This document shows positions 43,402 to 52,448 of a stretch of 64,000 bases of DNA, piece by piece; position 1 is the stretch's first letter, and the number at the start of each line of letters is the position of its first letter. The stretch is from Amycolatopsis marina. Lineage in GTDB: Bacteria; Actinomycetota; Actinomycetes; Mycobacteriales; Pseudonocardiaceae. Made by a program: the position numbers and the translations under genes. The notes beneath the pieces are model-generated. The model made no database searches and was not told where the DNA came from. It saw nothing but the letters and a program-made list of their open reading frames with translations. Location of the stretch: contig NZ_FOKG01000001.1 in NCBI RefSeq assembly GCF_900111885.1, positions 496,001 to 560,000 of the forward strand, given 5' to 3'.

Positions 43402-44585
43402 GCAGGGCCGAGGTGGCGGCGCGCGATCCCGCGACACCGCTGTGGTGGGGGACGATCGCCCTCCGGATCGTCACCCTGGTCTTCGCCGTCGGCACCGTGC
43501 TGGCGCACAGCGACGACTACCAGCGGCCGTGGCTCGCCTGGGCGGTGTGCGCCGCGATGACCGGCTGGACGGCCGTGACCACCGTGGTCTACACCCGCGA
43601 ACGCCTGCGCAGGCACTGGATCGTGGTCGTCGACGTCGGCCTGACAGCCGGGCTGATGCTCACCTCGCCGCTCGTGCTCTCGGACGTGCAGTACGAGAAC
43701 CTGCATCCGCTGATCACCACGGTCTGGGCCGCCGTGCCGCCGATCGCGGCCGGAGCGCGCTTCGGCGCCACCGGCGGGGTGCTCGCGGGGGTGCTGATGG
43801 CCGTCGCCACCGGTTTCGCTCGCCTCGAGATCAACCTCGACGTCGCTCGCGACGGCGTGCTGCTGACCGCGAGCGGGTTGCTGATCGGCATGGCGGCCAC
43901 CACCGCGCGCAGGTCACAGGCCGCACTGGCGCAGGCCATGCGCACGGAGGCGGCGACGGCCGAACGCGAGCGGCTGGCGCGGTCGATCCACGACAGCGTC
44001 CTGCAGGTGCTGGCGAGGGTGCGGCGAAGGGGAGCGGAGTTCGGCGGGGAGGCCGCGGAGCTGGCCACGCTCGCCGGTGAGCAGGAGATCGCCCTGCGTT
44101 CGCTGGTGAGCACCAAGCCGATTTCCGGGAGCGACGGTGGCAGCGCCGACCTGCGGGCCGCCCTCCAGGTTCAGGCGACACCGCGATTCCAGGTGTCCGC
44201 TCCCGCTGGGGAAGTTCGGCTGCCCGCGGCCGTCGTGGCCGAGCTTGCCGCCGTGGTCAAGGAGGCACTGATCAACGTCGACCGGCACGCGGGCCCGCAG
44301 GCCCGTGCCTGGGTACTGCTGGAGGACCTGTCCGGGGAGATTGTCATCACGGTCAGGGACGACGGCCCTGGCATTGCCGAAGGCAGGCTCGAAGTCGCGG
44401 CGGAGCAGGGCCACCTGGGTGTCGCCGAGTCGATCAAGGGACGGGTGGCGGCACTGGATGGCACCATTTCCCTGGAGACCGGACCGGGCGCGGGGACCGA
44501 ATGGGAGATCCGGGTTCCGAAGCCGGCGGAGGCTGTGCGGCGACGGCAGCAGCGGCGGCAGCGGACAGGGAGGACGCAGCGATGA
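43398..44585 (+). CDS. MacS-type sensor histidine kinase (DUF5931)
   Basis: A 395-residue membrane kinase. The N-terminal DUF5931-like region has five or six helices (LWWGTIALRIVTLVFAVGTV onward). The HisKA_3 segment LARSIHDSVLQVLARVRRRG contains phospho-acceptor His198. The GHKL ATPase domain has ELAAVVKEALINVDRHAG (N box), VRDDGPGI (G1) and GHLGVAESIKGRVAALDG (G2). Overlaps the permease and the regulator by four bases each, so all three are translationally coupled. In other actinobacteria the related MacRS pair responds to envelope conditions; the signal here is not known. Confidence 0.9.
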   Translation: MSRAEVAARDPATPLWWGTIALRIVTLVFAVGTVLAHSDDYQRPWLAWAVCAAMTGWTAVTTVVYTRERLRRHWIVVVDVGLTAGLMLTSPLVLSDVQYENLHPLITTVWAAVPPIAAGARFGATGGVLAGVLMAVATGFARLEINLDVARDGVLLTASGLLIGMAATTARRSQAALAQAMRTEAATAERERLARSIHDSVLQVLARVRRRGAEFGGEAAELATLAGEQEIALRSLVSTKPISGSDGGSADLRAALQVQATPRFQVSAPAGEVRLPAAVVAELAAVVKEALINVDRHAGPQARAWVLLEDLSGEIVITVRDDGPGIAEGRLEVAAEQGHLGVAESIKGRVAALDGTISLETGPGAGTEWEIRVPKPAEAVRRRQQRRQRTGRTQR

Positions 44586-45250
44586 CCACGACGGCTGACT
44601 CGATCTCGGTGATGGTCGTCGACGACCACCCGATGTGGCGGGACGGCGTTGCCCGCGACCTCACGGAAAACGGCTTCGACGTGCGGGCCACCGCGCCCGA
44701 CGGGGATGCGGCCGTGCGCATCGCCCGTGCCGTGCGGCCCGCGGTGGTGCTGATGGACCTGAACCTCGGTGACACATCGGGGGTGGACGCGACCAGGTCG
44801 ATCACCGGCTCCCTGCCGGGCACCCGGGTACTGGTGCTTTCCGCGAGCGGCGAGCACAACGACGTCCTGGAGGCCGTGAAGGCGGGGGCCTCCGGCTACC
44901 TGGTCAAATCGGCTTCGGCCAGCGAACTGGTCGACGCCGTGCGCCGGACCGCGGCAGGCGATCCGGTGTTCACGGCCGGGCTCGCGGGACTCGTGCTCGG
45001 CGAGTACCGGCGGATGGCGGACGCACCCGTGGGCGGCGAGCCACCCCCGCAGCTCACCGAGCGGGAGACGGACGTGCTCCGGCTGGTCGCGAAGGGGCTG
45101 ACCGCGCGTCAGATCGCCGACCGGCTGGTGATCTCGCACCGCACGGTCGAGAACCACGTGCAGTCCACGCTGCGCAAGCTGCAACTGCACAACCGGGTCG
45201 AGCTGGCTCGGTACGCGATCGAACACGGGCTGGACCGCGAGGAGGACTGA
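44582..45250 (+). CDS. NarL-family response regulator, partner of MacS-type kinase
   Basis: A 222-residue regulator. The receiver has acidic pair Asp14/Asp15 (VVDDHPMW), phospho-acceptor Asp59 (LMDLNLGD), Ser in VLVLSASGE, and Lys in GYLVKSAS. The LuxR-type DNA-binding domain runs from LTERETDVLRLVAKGLTARQ through SHRTVENHVQSTLRKLQLHN. The start at 44582 overlaps the kinase stop (ATGA); the open frame to 44501 is not used. It probably regulates its own operon and envelope genes. Confidence 0.93.
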   Translation: MTTTADSISVMVVDDHPMWRDGVARDLTENGFDVRATAPDGDAAVRIARAVRPAVVLMDLNLGDTSGVDATRSITGSLPGTRVLVLSASGEHNDVLEAVKAGASGYLVKSASASELVDAVRRTAAGDPVFTAGLAGLVLGEYRRMADAPVGGEPPPQLTERETDVLRLVAKGLTARQIADRLVISHRTVENHVQSTLRKLQLHNRVELARYAIEHGLDREED

Positions 45251-45335
45251 GCCGGCGGCGGCAGCCCGCCCTCTCAGGGCTCGCTCAGGGGAATTCCCGG
45301 ATCCGGTTGCCGCGGGACGGTCCTAGGCTTTACCT

Positions 45336-46046
45336 GTGGCCGAGGAACAGAGCGAAGAGCAGTCGCCGGAGACCGTGACAGCGCCGGACCCGGTGGACGA
45401 CGAGCGGCAGCGGCAGCGCAACCTGCGCGTGTCCGACAGCGAGCGGGAACACGTGGTCGGCCTGCTCCAGCGGGCGATCGGCAGGGGGATGCTGGATCTT
45501 GACGAGTTCACCGAGCGGACCGACGTGGCGCTGGCCGCGCGCACCAGGGGTGAGCTGAACGCCGTGCTGGTCGACCTTCCCGGCCTGGTGCATCGCGACG
45601 CCGTGCCGGTCACGGCCGCCCCCGGCACGCCACACAACGCCGGGGCCGGGGGCGGGGCCCGCGCCCCGGAATTCCCCGGCTACCGCGGTGATCGGCTGGA
45701 ACTGAAGGCACACGGATCGACCCTCAAGCGCAACGGCCGCTGGCACGTGCCCGCAGAGGTGTATGTCCGGAACAAGTACGGCGAGACAAAGCTGGACTTC
45801 ACCGAGGCGGAGGTGCCGCACCCCGTCGTGCACGTGGACCTGGACACCAAGTGGGGCTCGGTCACCATGGTCATTCCGGAAACGGCTTCGGTGGACATCA
45901 ACAACATCACCGAGGTGAAGTGGGGCTCGCTCGAGGACAAGACGAACTCCAACGGCAAACTCGGAACCCCCCGCTACGTGCTCACCGGCCGCGTGCACGG
46001 TGGCTCACTGACGATCAAGAATCCGCACCGGGGCCTGTTCCGCTGA
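45336..46046 (+). CDS. DUF1707 domain protein
   Basis: A 236-residue soluble protein. After an acidic head, residues about 29-90 form a DUF1707 domain: LRVSDSEREHVVGLLQRAI, GRGMLDLDEFTERTDVALAA and RTRGELNAVLVDLPG. The C-terminal half is a beta-rich domain like that of LiaF-type cell-wall stress proteins (GRWHVPAEVYVRNKYGETKL, WGSVTMVIPETASVDINNI). The GTG start is probably leaderless, with TAGGCT ending six bases before it. Position after the MacS-type system fits an envelope-stress target, by inference. Confidence 0.85.
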   Translation: MAEEQSEEQSPETVTAPDPVDDERQRQRNLRVSDSEREHVVGLLQRAIGRGMLDLDEFTERTDVALAARTRGELNAVLVDLPGLVHRDAVPVTAAPGTPHNAGAGGGARAPEFPGYRGDRLELKAHGSTLKRNGRWHVPAEVYVRNKYGETKLDFTEAEVPHPVVHVDLDTKWGSVTMVIPETASVDINNITEVKWGSLEDKTNSNGKLGTPRYVLTGRVHGGSLTIKNPHRGLFR

Positions 46047-46141
46047 GTTCGCGGTTCCTGTGGGGCAAACGACCGGCACTCTCGGCGATCACGCCGGGCT
46101 AGCGTGCTCCTCGTAAGAGCTTCTTCGAGGAAAGGTCCACC

Positions 46142-46750
46142 ATGTCCGACACCCTTCGCGCCCGCGCGCTGACGGCTTTGTTCGCGGCCGTCGCCGTGGT
46201 CGCGACGACGTTCGTGATCTCCGTCGCGTCCGCGCCCGCCGCGAACGCCGCGAGCTGTTACAGCACCTACCTGAGCTACGGCAGCCGTGGCACATGCGTA
46301 AAGGTGCTGCAGCGGAAACTGGGTGCGCTCAGTGTGGACGGCGTCTACGGTTCGGGCACGCGCAGCCGCGTCCGGGCGTTCCAGGCTGACGCCGGCATCG
46401 GCGTGGACGGCAAGGCCGGACCCCAGACCTGGCGGAAGCTGCGGACCTACGGCAAGGCGGTGGCATGGAAGTCCGGGGTCACCGTGTACCTGTGCGAGGA
46501 GAGTTCGACGCGGTTCCGCTACGCCGTGTGGAACAACTCGGGCAAACGAGCCGCCTGGGAGCTCCGGGTGGAGGGCGGTCACGTCTTCGAGAAGTTCGTG
46601 GGGGATGACCGGATCGCCATCCAGGGCCGGATGCACGCCGGCACGTACGACAGCAAGAAGCTCACGGTCTGGCTCGGCAACTTCGACAACTACAAGATCA
46701 CCACCAAGGTCCGCGATTTCTCGCGCCGCACCCTGCCCAACTGCGCCTAG
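46142..46750 (+). CDS. Secreted peptidoglycan-binding protein
   Basis: A 202-residue exported protein. Signal peptide to about residue 37 (RARALTALFAAVAVVATTFV, then ANA-ASC). A PG_binding_1 domain follows: GSRGTCVKVLQRKLGALSVD, GVYGSGTRSRVRAFQADAGI and VDGKAGPQTWRKL. The remaining 100 residues (VTVYLCEESSTRFRYAVWNN to TLPNCA) contain two Cys and a beta-sandwich pattern of unknown role. The domain anchors proteins non-covalently to cell wall peptidoglycan. The ATG follows GAGGAAAGG. Confidence 0.88.
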   Translation: MSDTLRARALTALFAAVAVVATTFVISVASAPAANAASCYSTYLSYGSRGTCVKVLQRKLGALSVDGVYGSGTRSRVRAFQADAGIGVDGKAGPQTWRKLRTYGKAVAWKSGVTVYLCEESSTRFRYAVWNNSGKRAAWELRVEGGHVFEKFVGDDRIAIQGRMHAGTYDSKKLTVWLGNFDNYKITTKVRDFSRRTLPNCA

Positions 46751-46753
46751 GGC

Positions 46754-47410
46754 TCAGAGGTCGTCCACGTCAACCAGTCCGTCCTGGATGGCGCGGGCGA
46801 CCAGGCTGGCCTTGGTCCGTGCGGGGCGGCCGACGTTCGCGTACTTGATCCGTACCCGGTCCAGATACGAGTTGACGGTCCGCACGGAGATGCCGAGACG
46901 CTGCCCGACCAACTCCTTCGACTCCGACTGGAACCACTCGATGAGTACGTTCTCCTCGCGCACCGAGAGTTGGGGCCGGTCGGCGCGGGCGTTCGTGCCC
47001 AGCGCGCCGGCCAGTGCGGGCGGCATGTAGGGGCGGTCGTCGGCTGCTGCCAGTGTCGCCTCGACCAGGTGGTCCTGGCCCTCGTTCTTGGTCAGAAAGG
47101 TCGCGGCCCCCAGGTCCAGGCAGTTGAGAGCGGTCTTCTCGTCGTCCCGCATCGTGTAGACGACCACCTGCCGCCCAGCGTCGACAAGTCTCCGGAGACT
47201 GCCGAAGGCGGAACCACCCTCGCCCAGTTGCAGATCCAGGATGACGACGTCGGCCGCGCTGCCCGGCTCGGTCCAGGCTTCCCGGACGGAGCCGCCTGCC
47301 GCGATCACGGTGACGGGCCGCCGCGATGCGGCGTACCAGGCCTGTACGCCCGAGAGGATGGCGGGATGATCGTCAATGATGACCACGCTGACGGGTGCGT
47401 TGCTGCTCAT
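46754..47410 (-). CDS. Response regulator paired with the dual-kinase protein
   Basis: A 218-residue LuxR-type regulator. The receiver has Asp13/Asp14 (IIDDHPA), phospho-acceptor Asp59 (VILDLQLGEGG), Thr in VVVYTMRDD and Lys in FLTKNEG. The DNA-binding domain is LSVREENVLIEWFQSESKEL, then GISVRTVNSYLDRVRIKY, an unusual acidic/aromatic form of the LuxR helix-turn-helix. The ATG at 47410 overlaps the stop of the dual kinase (ATGA). It converges on the peptidoglycan-binding gene with three bases between stops. Confidence 0.9.
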   Translation of the reverse strand: MSSNAPVSVVIIDDHPAILSGVQAWYAASRRPVTVIAAGGSVREAWTEPGSAADVVILDLQLGEGGSAFGSLRRLVDAGRQVVVYTMRDDEKTALNCLDLGAATFLTKNEGQDHLVEATLAAADDRPYMPPALAGALGTNARADRPQLSVREENVLIEWFQSESKELVGQRLGISVRTVNSYLDRVRIKYANVGRPARTKASLVARAIQDGLVDVDDL

Positions 47411-49839
47411 GTCAGGCAACTCCCGGATGCCGCCGGCTTGCTCCAGTTGGCCTCCACCCACACACTTCCGCCGCGCGTCGTTCTGACCACCGACACCATC
47501 CCGTCCGTGGCACGGCCGTGCGGGGCAGCTTCACCCGTGGCGCGGCCGTCGGCGCAGTCCACGCCGACCACGCTCACCCGTACCGCGCGGGACGTCCACA
47601 CGACGGTCACCCGCGCCGTCGAGCGGGTGTGGCCCAGCGTCACCGCCACCGGGTCGATCAGCTCCCTGCGTACCCCCACGGGCACCGCACTTGGCTGGCC
47701 GCGCACAGCCAGGCTCACCGTCACCCCCTGGTGTTCGGCCACCTCGGCACAGGCCCGCAACTCGTTCAGCAGCGGGTCGGCTACGGCGTCGCTCTCCGCG
47801 AACAGGCGGCGCATCCGGGCGGCCTCCACGCCGCACCGCAGCCTGACCTCCTCGTCGTGCGGACTCAGCACACCGTGCCCAAGGCCCATGAGCAGCGGCA
47901 CTGTCGTCGCCGTCAGCGCCCGGTAGCGCTCCTTGTGGTCACGCTGCATGTCCTCGCGGATACGTTCCCGCGTGCGCAGTTCCTCCTCCAACGCGGCCTC
48001 GATTCCCGCGGCGGGCGCCGTGCTGTGCAGCAGGCGCGTCAGCAGTACACCGACCGAGAGCTGTAACCCGCAGTTGGTGATCGCGGCGATCCCCATGACG
48101 GCCGACTCCGCGGCGGTCGGGGCCCCCGACAGAAACACCGCGATCGCGTTGAGCCCCAGGTGCGCACCGAGAAACCCGGCGAACACCCTGACCGGCTGGT
48201 CCGCCAGCAGGAACAGCACGTACCAACCGACCAGGCCGAACGCCCAGTCCGCCGGGCCGGCCAACCGCTCCGGGGAAAGCGTGAACGCGCACACCGCCGA
48301 AACGGTCAGCACCGAGCCGAGGCTCCATGCCCGCACCCTCGGCGGGATCTGCCCGCCACGCAGCAGACAGCCGCCTCCGATCAGCGCGACGGCGGCGAGG
48401 CAGACGAAGGCCGCGGTCTGTGCCCACGCGGGCTGGTACACGCTCTGGTGGGCGGTGATCTGCTGCAGCGAGAAGACGAACTGGGACAGCAGACAGATCA
48501 GGAGCGCGGCCAGCTGTGCGCCGTGCAGCAGCTGCCTGCGGACGAGGCGGACGACGGCGATGTGGGCACGGGCGCGGGCCGACTGCGGCACATCCGCCGC
48601 CTGAGCTTCGTGCCCGGTACTCGGCGGCGAGGCCTTGGCGTGCCAGCGCCACCGCACCCGGGTCCCGGTGCCCGGCCGGGAAATGACCGTGGCGGAGCCA
48701 CCGACCGCGTGCATCCTCCCGATGACGGAACCGGAGACGCCCCGGCGCCGCGCCGGAACGGACTCCGGGTGGAAACCACATCCCGCGTCGGACAGTTCGA
48801 CGACGACGCCGTCCCCTTCCGGCCATGCCCTGAGCTCCGCTTCGCGCACCCCGGCGTGGCGGGACACATTGGTGACGGCCTCGCGGACCCCGTTGAAAAT
48901 CGCGAGTCCGGGGCCGGACGGAATGGCGAGCGGACCGTCGATGTGCGTCTTGAGCTGTACCGCGTCCTGTCCCTCACCCCATGGGCCGACGGGCACGCAG
49001 CGGAGAAGTTCCGCGAGGTCGACGCGCCCCATCTCGAATCCGGGCACGGCGGACAGCGCCTGCAGATCCTGTCTGGCGCGCTGCGGCAGCCACGACCAGT
49101 CCCTGGCATCGCCCTGGGAAACCATCAGCAGCGTCGCGCTCGCCGTATCGTGCAGGGTCGCCAGGTACTCACGCTCGGTCGCCCTCCGTGCGGCGGCGAC
49201 CTCGGCCTCCCGGCGCGCCGCGGCCCTGAGCGCGGCCGAGCGGTCGGCGGCCCTGGCCCGCGCCCGGACGACGAGGTAGGCAGCCCTTGACAGGCCGGCC
49301 AGGACAAGTATGCGCACCAGGTCCGCCAACTCCGGGCTGTGCACTGGCGAGGAAAGGATGTCGCCCAGCGCACAGGCGGCAGTGCCCGTCACGGCCAGCG
49401 CGGCCCCGGCCACCGGACGGGTAGCCCACTCGTGCTGGAAGGTGATGACACAGTTGCCGATGATCGCCGCGACCATCACGTCCGCGCCGTGCCCGCCGAG
49501 CACCGGCTGAGACAGCCCGGTCAGCACCAGCACGGCCGCGTCCAGCGTCCACAGGATCCACAGCGTCGTCTGCGGGGTGAGCGGGAGCGGGCAGCGCAGC
49601 GCGTACAGGTGCACACCGCAGGCGAGGAACGCGGGCACCAGCAACGCCAGCGCCGACGGAATGTTCGCACCGTCCGCCGAGGCGACGACGCCCAGCGCCC
49701 CACACGAGCAGACCACGGTGGACCTGAGCCAGACTCCGTACCGCTCGAGAGTCGACGCCACCAGTCGCTCACTGGCCCCAGGACCGTCCGAGGACTCAGC
49801 AACGCCGCGAATGTTCGCCGCATACCCCCCAGGCCGCAT
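47407..49839 (-). CDS. Protein fusing two membrane histidine-kinase modules
   Basis: An 810-residue protein with two tandem sensor-kinase-like halves. Half one: about six membrane helices, a coiled coil, REYLATLHDTASATLLMVSQ with candidate phospho-acceptor His230, and a GHKL domain with FNGVREAVTNVSRHAGV and VVELSDAGCGFHP. Half two, from about residue 440: another set of helices (LAALLICLLSQFVFSLQQ onward), then DMQRDHKERYRALTATTVPL, where the dimerisation region has no clear HD-box, and a degenerate ATPase-like end lacking N and G boxes. The ATG at 49839 is preferred: TACTCT ends seven bases upstream. Half two may be a regulatory pseudokinase. It is coupled to the regulator downstream. Confidence 0.82.
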   Translation of the reverse strand: MRPGGYAANIRGVAESSDGPGASERLVASTLERYGVWLRSTVVCSCGALGVVASADGANIPSALALLVPAFLACGVHLYALRCPLPLTPQTTLWILWTLDAAVLVLTGLSQPVLGGHGADVMVAAIIGNCVITFQHEWATRPVAGAALAVTGTAACALGDILSSPVHSPELADLVRILVLAGLSRAAYLVVRARARAADRSAALRAAARREAEVAAARRATEREYLATLHDTASATLLMVSQGDARDWSWLPQRARQDLQALSAVPGFEMGRVDLAELLRCVPVGPWGEGQDAVQLKTHIDGPLAIPSGPGLAIFNGVREAVTNVSRHAGVREAELRAWPEGDGVVVELSDAGCGFHPESVPARRRGVSGSVIGRMHAVGGSATVISRPGTGTRVRWRWHAKASPPSTGHEAQAADVPQSARARAHIAVVRLVRRQLLHGAQLAALLICLLSQFVFSLQQITAHQSVYQPAWAQTAAFVCLAAVALIGGGCLLRGGQIPPRVRAWSLGSVLTVSAVCAFTLSPERLAGPADWAFGLVGWYVLFLLADQPVRVFAGFLGAHLGLNAIAVFLSGAPTAAESAVMGIAAITNCGLQLSVGVLLTRLLHSTAPAAGIEAALEEELRTRERIREDMQRDHKERYRALTATTVPLLMGLGHGVLSPHDEEVRLRCGVEAARMRRLFAESDAVADPLLNELRACAEVAEHQGVTVSLAVRGQPSAVPVGVRRELIDPVAVTLGHTRSTARVTVVWTSRAVRVSVVGVDCADGRATGEAAPHGRATDGMVSVVRTTRGGSVWVEANWSKPAASGSCLT

Positions 49840-49898
49840 GGCGCAAAGAGTAGCGCCGCCCGCGCGCATTTCGTTGTGTGACGCTGGTTCGGCTGAAC

Positions 49899-51539
49899 TC
49901 AGGGGTGCACGCCGCCCGCGGCCACCCTGGCGGCCTGAGGTGTCGGCGCCGCCAACGCGGCCCGCGCGGCCGTCCTGCACTCGTCCAGTGTCGCCCCGGC
50001 AAGACTCGCCCCGACGGCCCGGACCGCGGCGGCGTTCATCGAGAGGCTGGACACGCCGAGCCCGGCCAGCACCCGTGCGAGCAGCGGGTCCGCCGCTGCC
50101 TCACCGCACACTCCGGCAGGCTTGCCGGTCTCGATGGCGGCCTCGCCGACGAACGAGATCAGTCGCAGCAGCGCGGGCTGCCACGGGTCGTTCAGCTCCG
50201 CGACGGCGCCGAGTTGCCGGTCGGCGCCGAACGCGTACTGGGCGAGGTCGTTGGTCCCGACCGAGACGAACTCCACGACGTCGAGGATCTCCCGCGCCGC
50301 GAGTGCCGCGGCCGGTATCTCGATCATCACGCCCGCTCTGGCGATACCCGCGGCGTGCACTCGCTCGGCGAACCACGCGGCCTCCGCGGCCGTGGCCACC
50401 ATCGGCGCCATCACCGAAACCTCGGCCCCCGAGTCGGCCGCGGCAGCCGCGATCGCTTCGAGCTGGCGGTCGAGCAGGTCAGGCCGATCGAAGGCCACCC
50501 GGAGTCCTCGCACGCCGAGTGCCGGATTCGGTTCCTCCTCCTGCGCGAGGAACGCCAGCGGCTTGTCCGCTCCGGCATCCAGGGTGCGGACGACCACCGG
50601 CTTCCCGCGAAACGGTTCGAGCACGGCGGTGTAGGCACCGCGCTGCTGCTCCACCGTCGGCTCGCTGGCGGCGTCGAGGTAGCAGAACTCGGTGCGGAAG
50701 AGGCCGACACCTTCGGCGCCCGCCGCGACCGCTGCCTCAGCGTCGGCCTGCGAGCCGACGTTGCCCAGCACCTTCACCCGCTGGCCGTCCGCGGTCTCCC
50801 CGGTGCCGTTCCATTCCGCGGGGCCGCCATGTTCCGCGGCGAACACGGACTCGGCCGCGCCTGCCACCTCCACCGTTCCCGTGTCGCCGTCCACCAGCAG
50901 CGCCGCCGCGTCCAGATCCAGTACCCCGCGCACCGCGACGACGGCGGGTATGCCGAGTGAACGGGCAAGAATCGCCGTATGGCTGGTGGGACCGCCCTCG
51001 GCGGTGACGAGCGCCAGCACCTTCGCCGGGTCCAGCCCCGCCGTGTCGGCGGGCGCGAGGTCGCGCGCGACGAGAACGCTCGGCACGCCGAGATCGGGTA
51101 CGCCGGGCGGGGTGAGGCCAAGCAGCTCCGCGACAATGCGGTCCCGCACGTCCTCGACGTCGCGTACGCGCTCGGCGAGGTAGCCACCTGCGGCCGCGAG
51201 CTGCTCGGCGAAACCGCCTGCCGCCACGTGCACCGCCCTGGCTGCGGGCAGCCGCTCGGCCGTGACCAGCTGCTCGGCGTTGCCGACAAGCGCGGGGTCT
51301 CCCGCCATCGCCGCCGTGGTCAGCAGAATCGTCGCCGCCTCGCCGGTGGCGGTCTCGGCCATGGCCTCAAGTCTCGCGACGACTGCCTGCGCGGCAGGAG
51401 CGATCCGCTTCGCCTCGGCCTGCGGGTCCTCGGGGGCTGGTCCCGCGGGCGGTGCGCCCGGAGCCTCGGCGACCCGGACGACGGGTCCCCGCGCACGACC
51501 AGGGCTGACGGCGACTCCCACCAACTGAATCTCAGACAT
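49899..51539 (-). CDS. ptsI: PTS enzyme I (PEP-protein phosphotransferase)
   Basis: A 546-residue enzyme I, which transfers phosphate from phosphoenolpyruvate to HPr in the sugar phosphotransferase system. The phospho-carrier domain has GGPTSHTAILARSLGIPAVV with His187. The PEP-binding barrel has GVGLFRTEFCYLD, VVVRTLDAGADKPL, MAPMVATAAEAAW, GVMIEIPAAAL, EFVSVGTNDLAQY and the catalytic Cys in PAGVCGEAAADP. Length normal. The start codon lies inside a DasR-type operator and the -10 hexamer TATGGT ends seven bases before it, so the mRNA is probably leaderless. ptsH is not in the window. Confidence 0.95.
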   Translation of the reverse strand: MSEIQLVGVAVSPGRARGPVVRVAEAPGAPPAGPAPEDPQAEAKRIAPAAQAVVARLEAMAETATGEAATILLTTAAMAGDPALVGNAEQLVTAERLPAARAVHVAAGGFAEQLAAAGGYLAERVRDVEDVRDRIVAELLGLTPPGVPDLGVPSVLVARDLAPADTAGLDPAKVLALVTAEGGPTSHTAILARSLGIPAVVAVRGVLDLDAAALLVDGDTGTVEVAGAAESVFAAEHGGPAEWNGTGETADGQRVKVLGNVGSQADAEAAVAAGAEGVGLFRTEFCYLDAASEPTVEQQRGAYTAVLEPFRGKPVVVRTLDAGADKPLAFLAQEEEPNPALGVRGLRVAFDRPDLLDRQLEAIAAAAADSGAEVSVMAPMVATAAEAAWFAERVHAAGIARAGVMIEIPAAALAAREILDVVEFVSVGTNDLAQYAFGADRQLGAVAELNDPWQPALLRLISFVGEAAIETGKPAGVCGEAAADPLLARVLAGLGVSSLSMNAAAVRAVGASLAGATLDECRTAARAALAAPTPQAARVAAGGVHP

Positions 51540-51550
51540 GGTCTAGACCA
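51539..51550. promoter_or_regulatory. DasR-type (dre) operator at the ptsI start
   Basis: TGGTCTAGACCA is the perfect core of the DasR-responsive element known from Streptomyces, within the longer palindrome ATGGTCTAGACCAT (51538-51551). It covers the start codon, predicted start point and part of the -10 of ptsI. DasR is a GntR/HutC repressor relieved by glucosamine-phosphate ligands and controls pts genes. Confidence 0.75.
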
Positions 51551-52042
51551 TATCCTGTTATGTGCCGCATCCAGGCCCCTGTCCTGCCATCGACGTGGTC
51601 TCGACTTCGAGGGTATCGGCGGGACACCACTCCGGCATTCGACGCCCGCGATCCACACTGCTGGTGGTGTTTCCGATCCGCTCCGTATGCGTATGTGAAG
51701 AACTTTGTAACTTTACCGGCCCGCGATGCGACAATCAGCGGAGTGCTCACCACGTGTCACTCGATCGTGGCGGATCCAAAACGGAAACGTCACGTCGAAG
51801 GGACAGGCGGGCTCTCCTGTCACACCGGCGCGTTCGCGTGCCGGTGTTGTTCGGCCCAAGGGTCCACCTGGACCCGTCGGGCCGGGCATCGGGTCGCCGG
51901 CATCGGTCACGTAGCCCCCCGAGTGATCGGTGCCGGCGGCGCCCGGCCTTTCGTGTCGCCCGCACCCAGGGGTTCTCCCTGGTTCGATTTCCGGGTTCAG
52001 CCCGGATCCGGAGAGTGCCGCACGGTCTTAACGTCCTGCCGC
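51540..52042. other. 503-base structured region between ptsI and a small membrane gene
   Basis: No convincing gene. The part next to ptsI is AT-richer and holds its promoter. From 51802 to 51884 three strong hairpins follow one another: GACAGG/CCTGTC; a nine-base stem closed by a UUCG tetraloop (51824-51845); and a two-tier stem CGGCCC/GGGCCG with GGGTCC/GGACCC. GGCATCGG then occurs twice. Possibly a cis-acting or free structured RNA. Confidence 0.5.
51802..51884 (+). ncRNA. Candidate structured RNA (three consecutive hairpins)
   Basis: Stems 51802-51807/51816-51821, 51824-51832/51837-51845 (UUCG loop) and 51852-51865/51870-51884. Stems are symmetric, so the transcribed strand is uncertain; the UUCG loop reads correctly on the plus strand. 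It lies 158 bases before the small membrane gene. No known riboswitch is recognised. Confidence 0.3.
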
Positions 52043-52408
52043 ATGACGCATCACCGCTCAGTTCGACAGGCCGACCGAATACTTCCGCTGACCGGGGCCG
52101 ACTGGCGACGTTCTGTGCTGGGACTGACCGCGCCGGTGCGCGCGGTCACCGGCCTGGCACGCGGCAGCGCCCGAGTGGGCGCGCTGCCCGTCGCCGTCGC
52201 GATGTTCCTGCTGTCGGCGATGATCTGGTACCTGGTGGGCCGTATCGCGACGTACGGCTTCTTCAGCGGTGACCTGCACAGTTCGTGGGGCGGGCCCACC
52301 CTCGCCGGGGCCTGGCTCGTGCACGCGCTCATCGCGCTGGGAATCGTGATCGTCTCGATGTGGGCGCTCGCGCCGTTACACCGGGTGTACCGTCGACTGA
52401 CCTCATAG
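52043..52408 (+). CDS. Small two-helix membrane protein
   Basis: A 121-residue protein with a 45-residue positively charged N-terminal region (MTHHRSVRQADRILPLTGAD) and two membrane helices: LPVAVAMFLLSAMIWYLVGR and LAGAWLVHALIALGIVIVSM. A loop GFFSGDLHSSWGGP lies between them and a basic tail follows. I do not recognise a family. The ATG at 52043 is chosen because codons before it show no bias, although the frame is open to 51560. A TetR gene follows 40 bases downstream. Confidence 0.65.
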   Translation: MTHHRSVRQADRILPLTGADWRRSVLGLTAPVRAVTGLARGSARVGALPVAVAMFLLSAMIWYLVGRIATYGFFSGDLHSSWGGPTLAGAWLVHALIALGIVIVSMWALAPLHRVYRRLTS

Positions 52409-52448
52409 ACTGCCGGCATTCGAGGCGAACACGGCAGTTCGGACGGGG

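Noticed and set aside
51713..51914. Short open frames on both strands in the ptsI upstream region
   Set aside because: Collagen-like Pro/Gly translations coincide with the hairpins; no ribosome site or codon bias.
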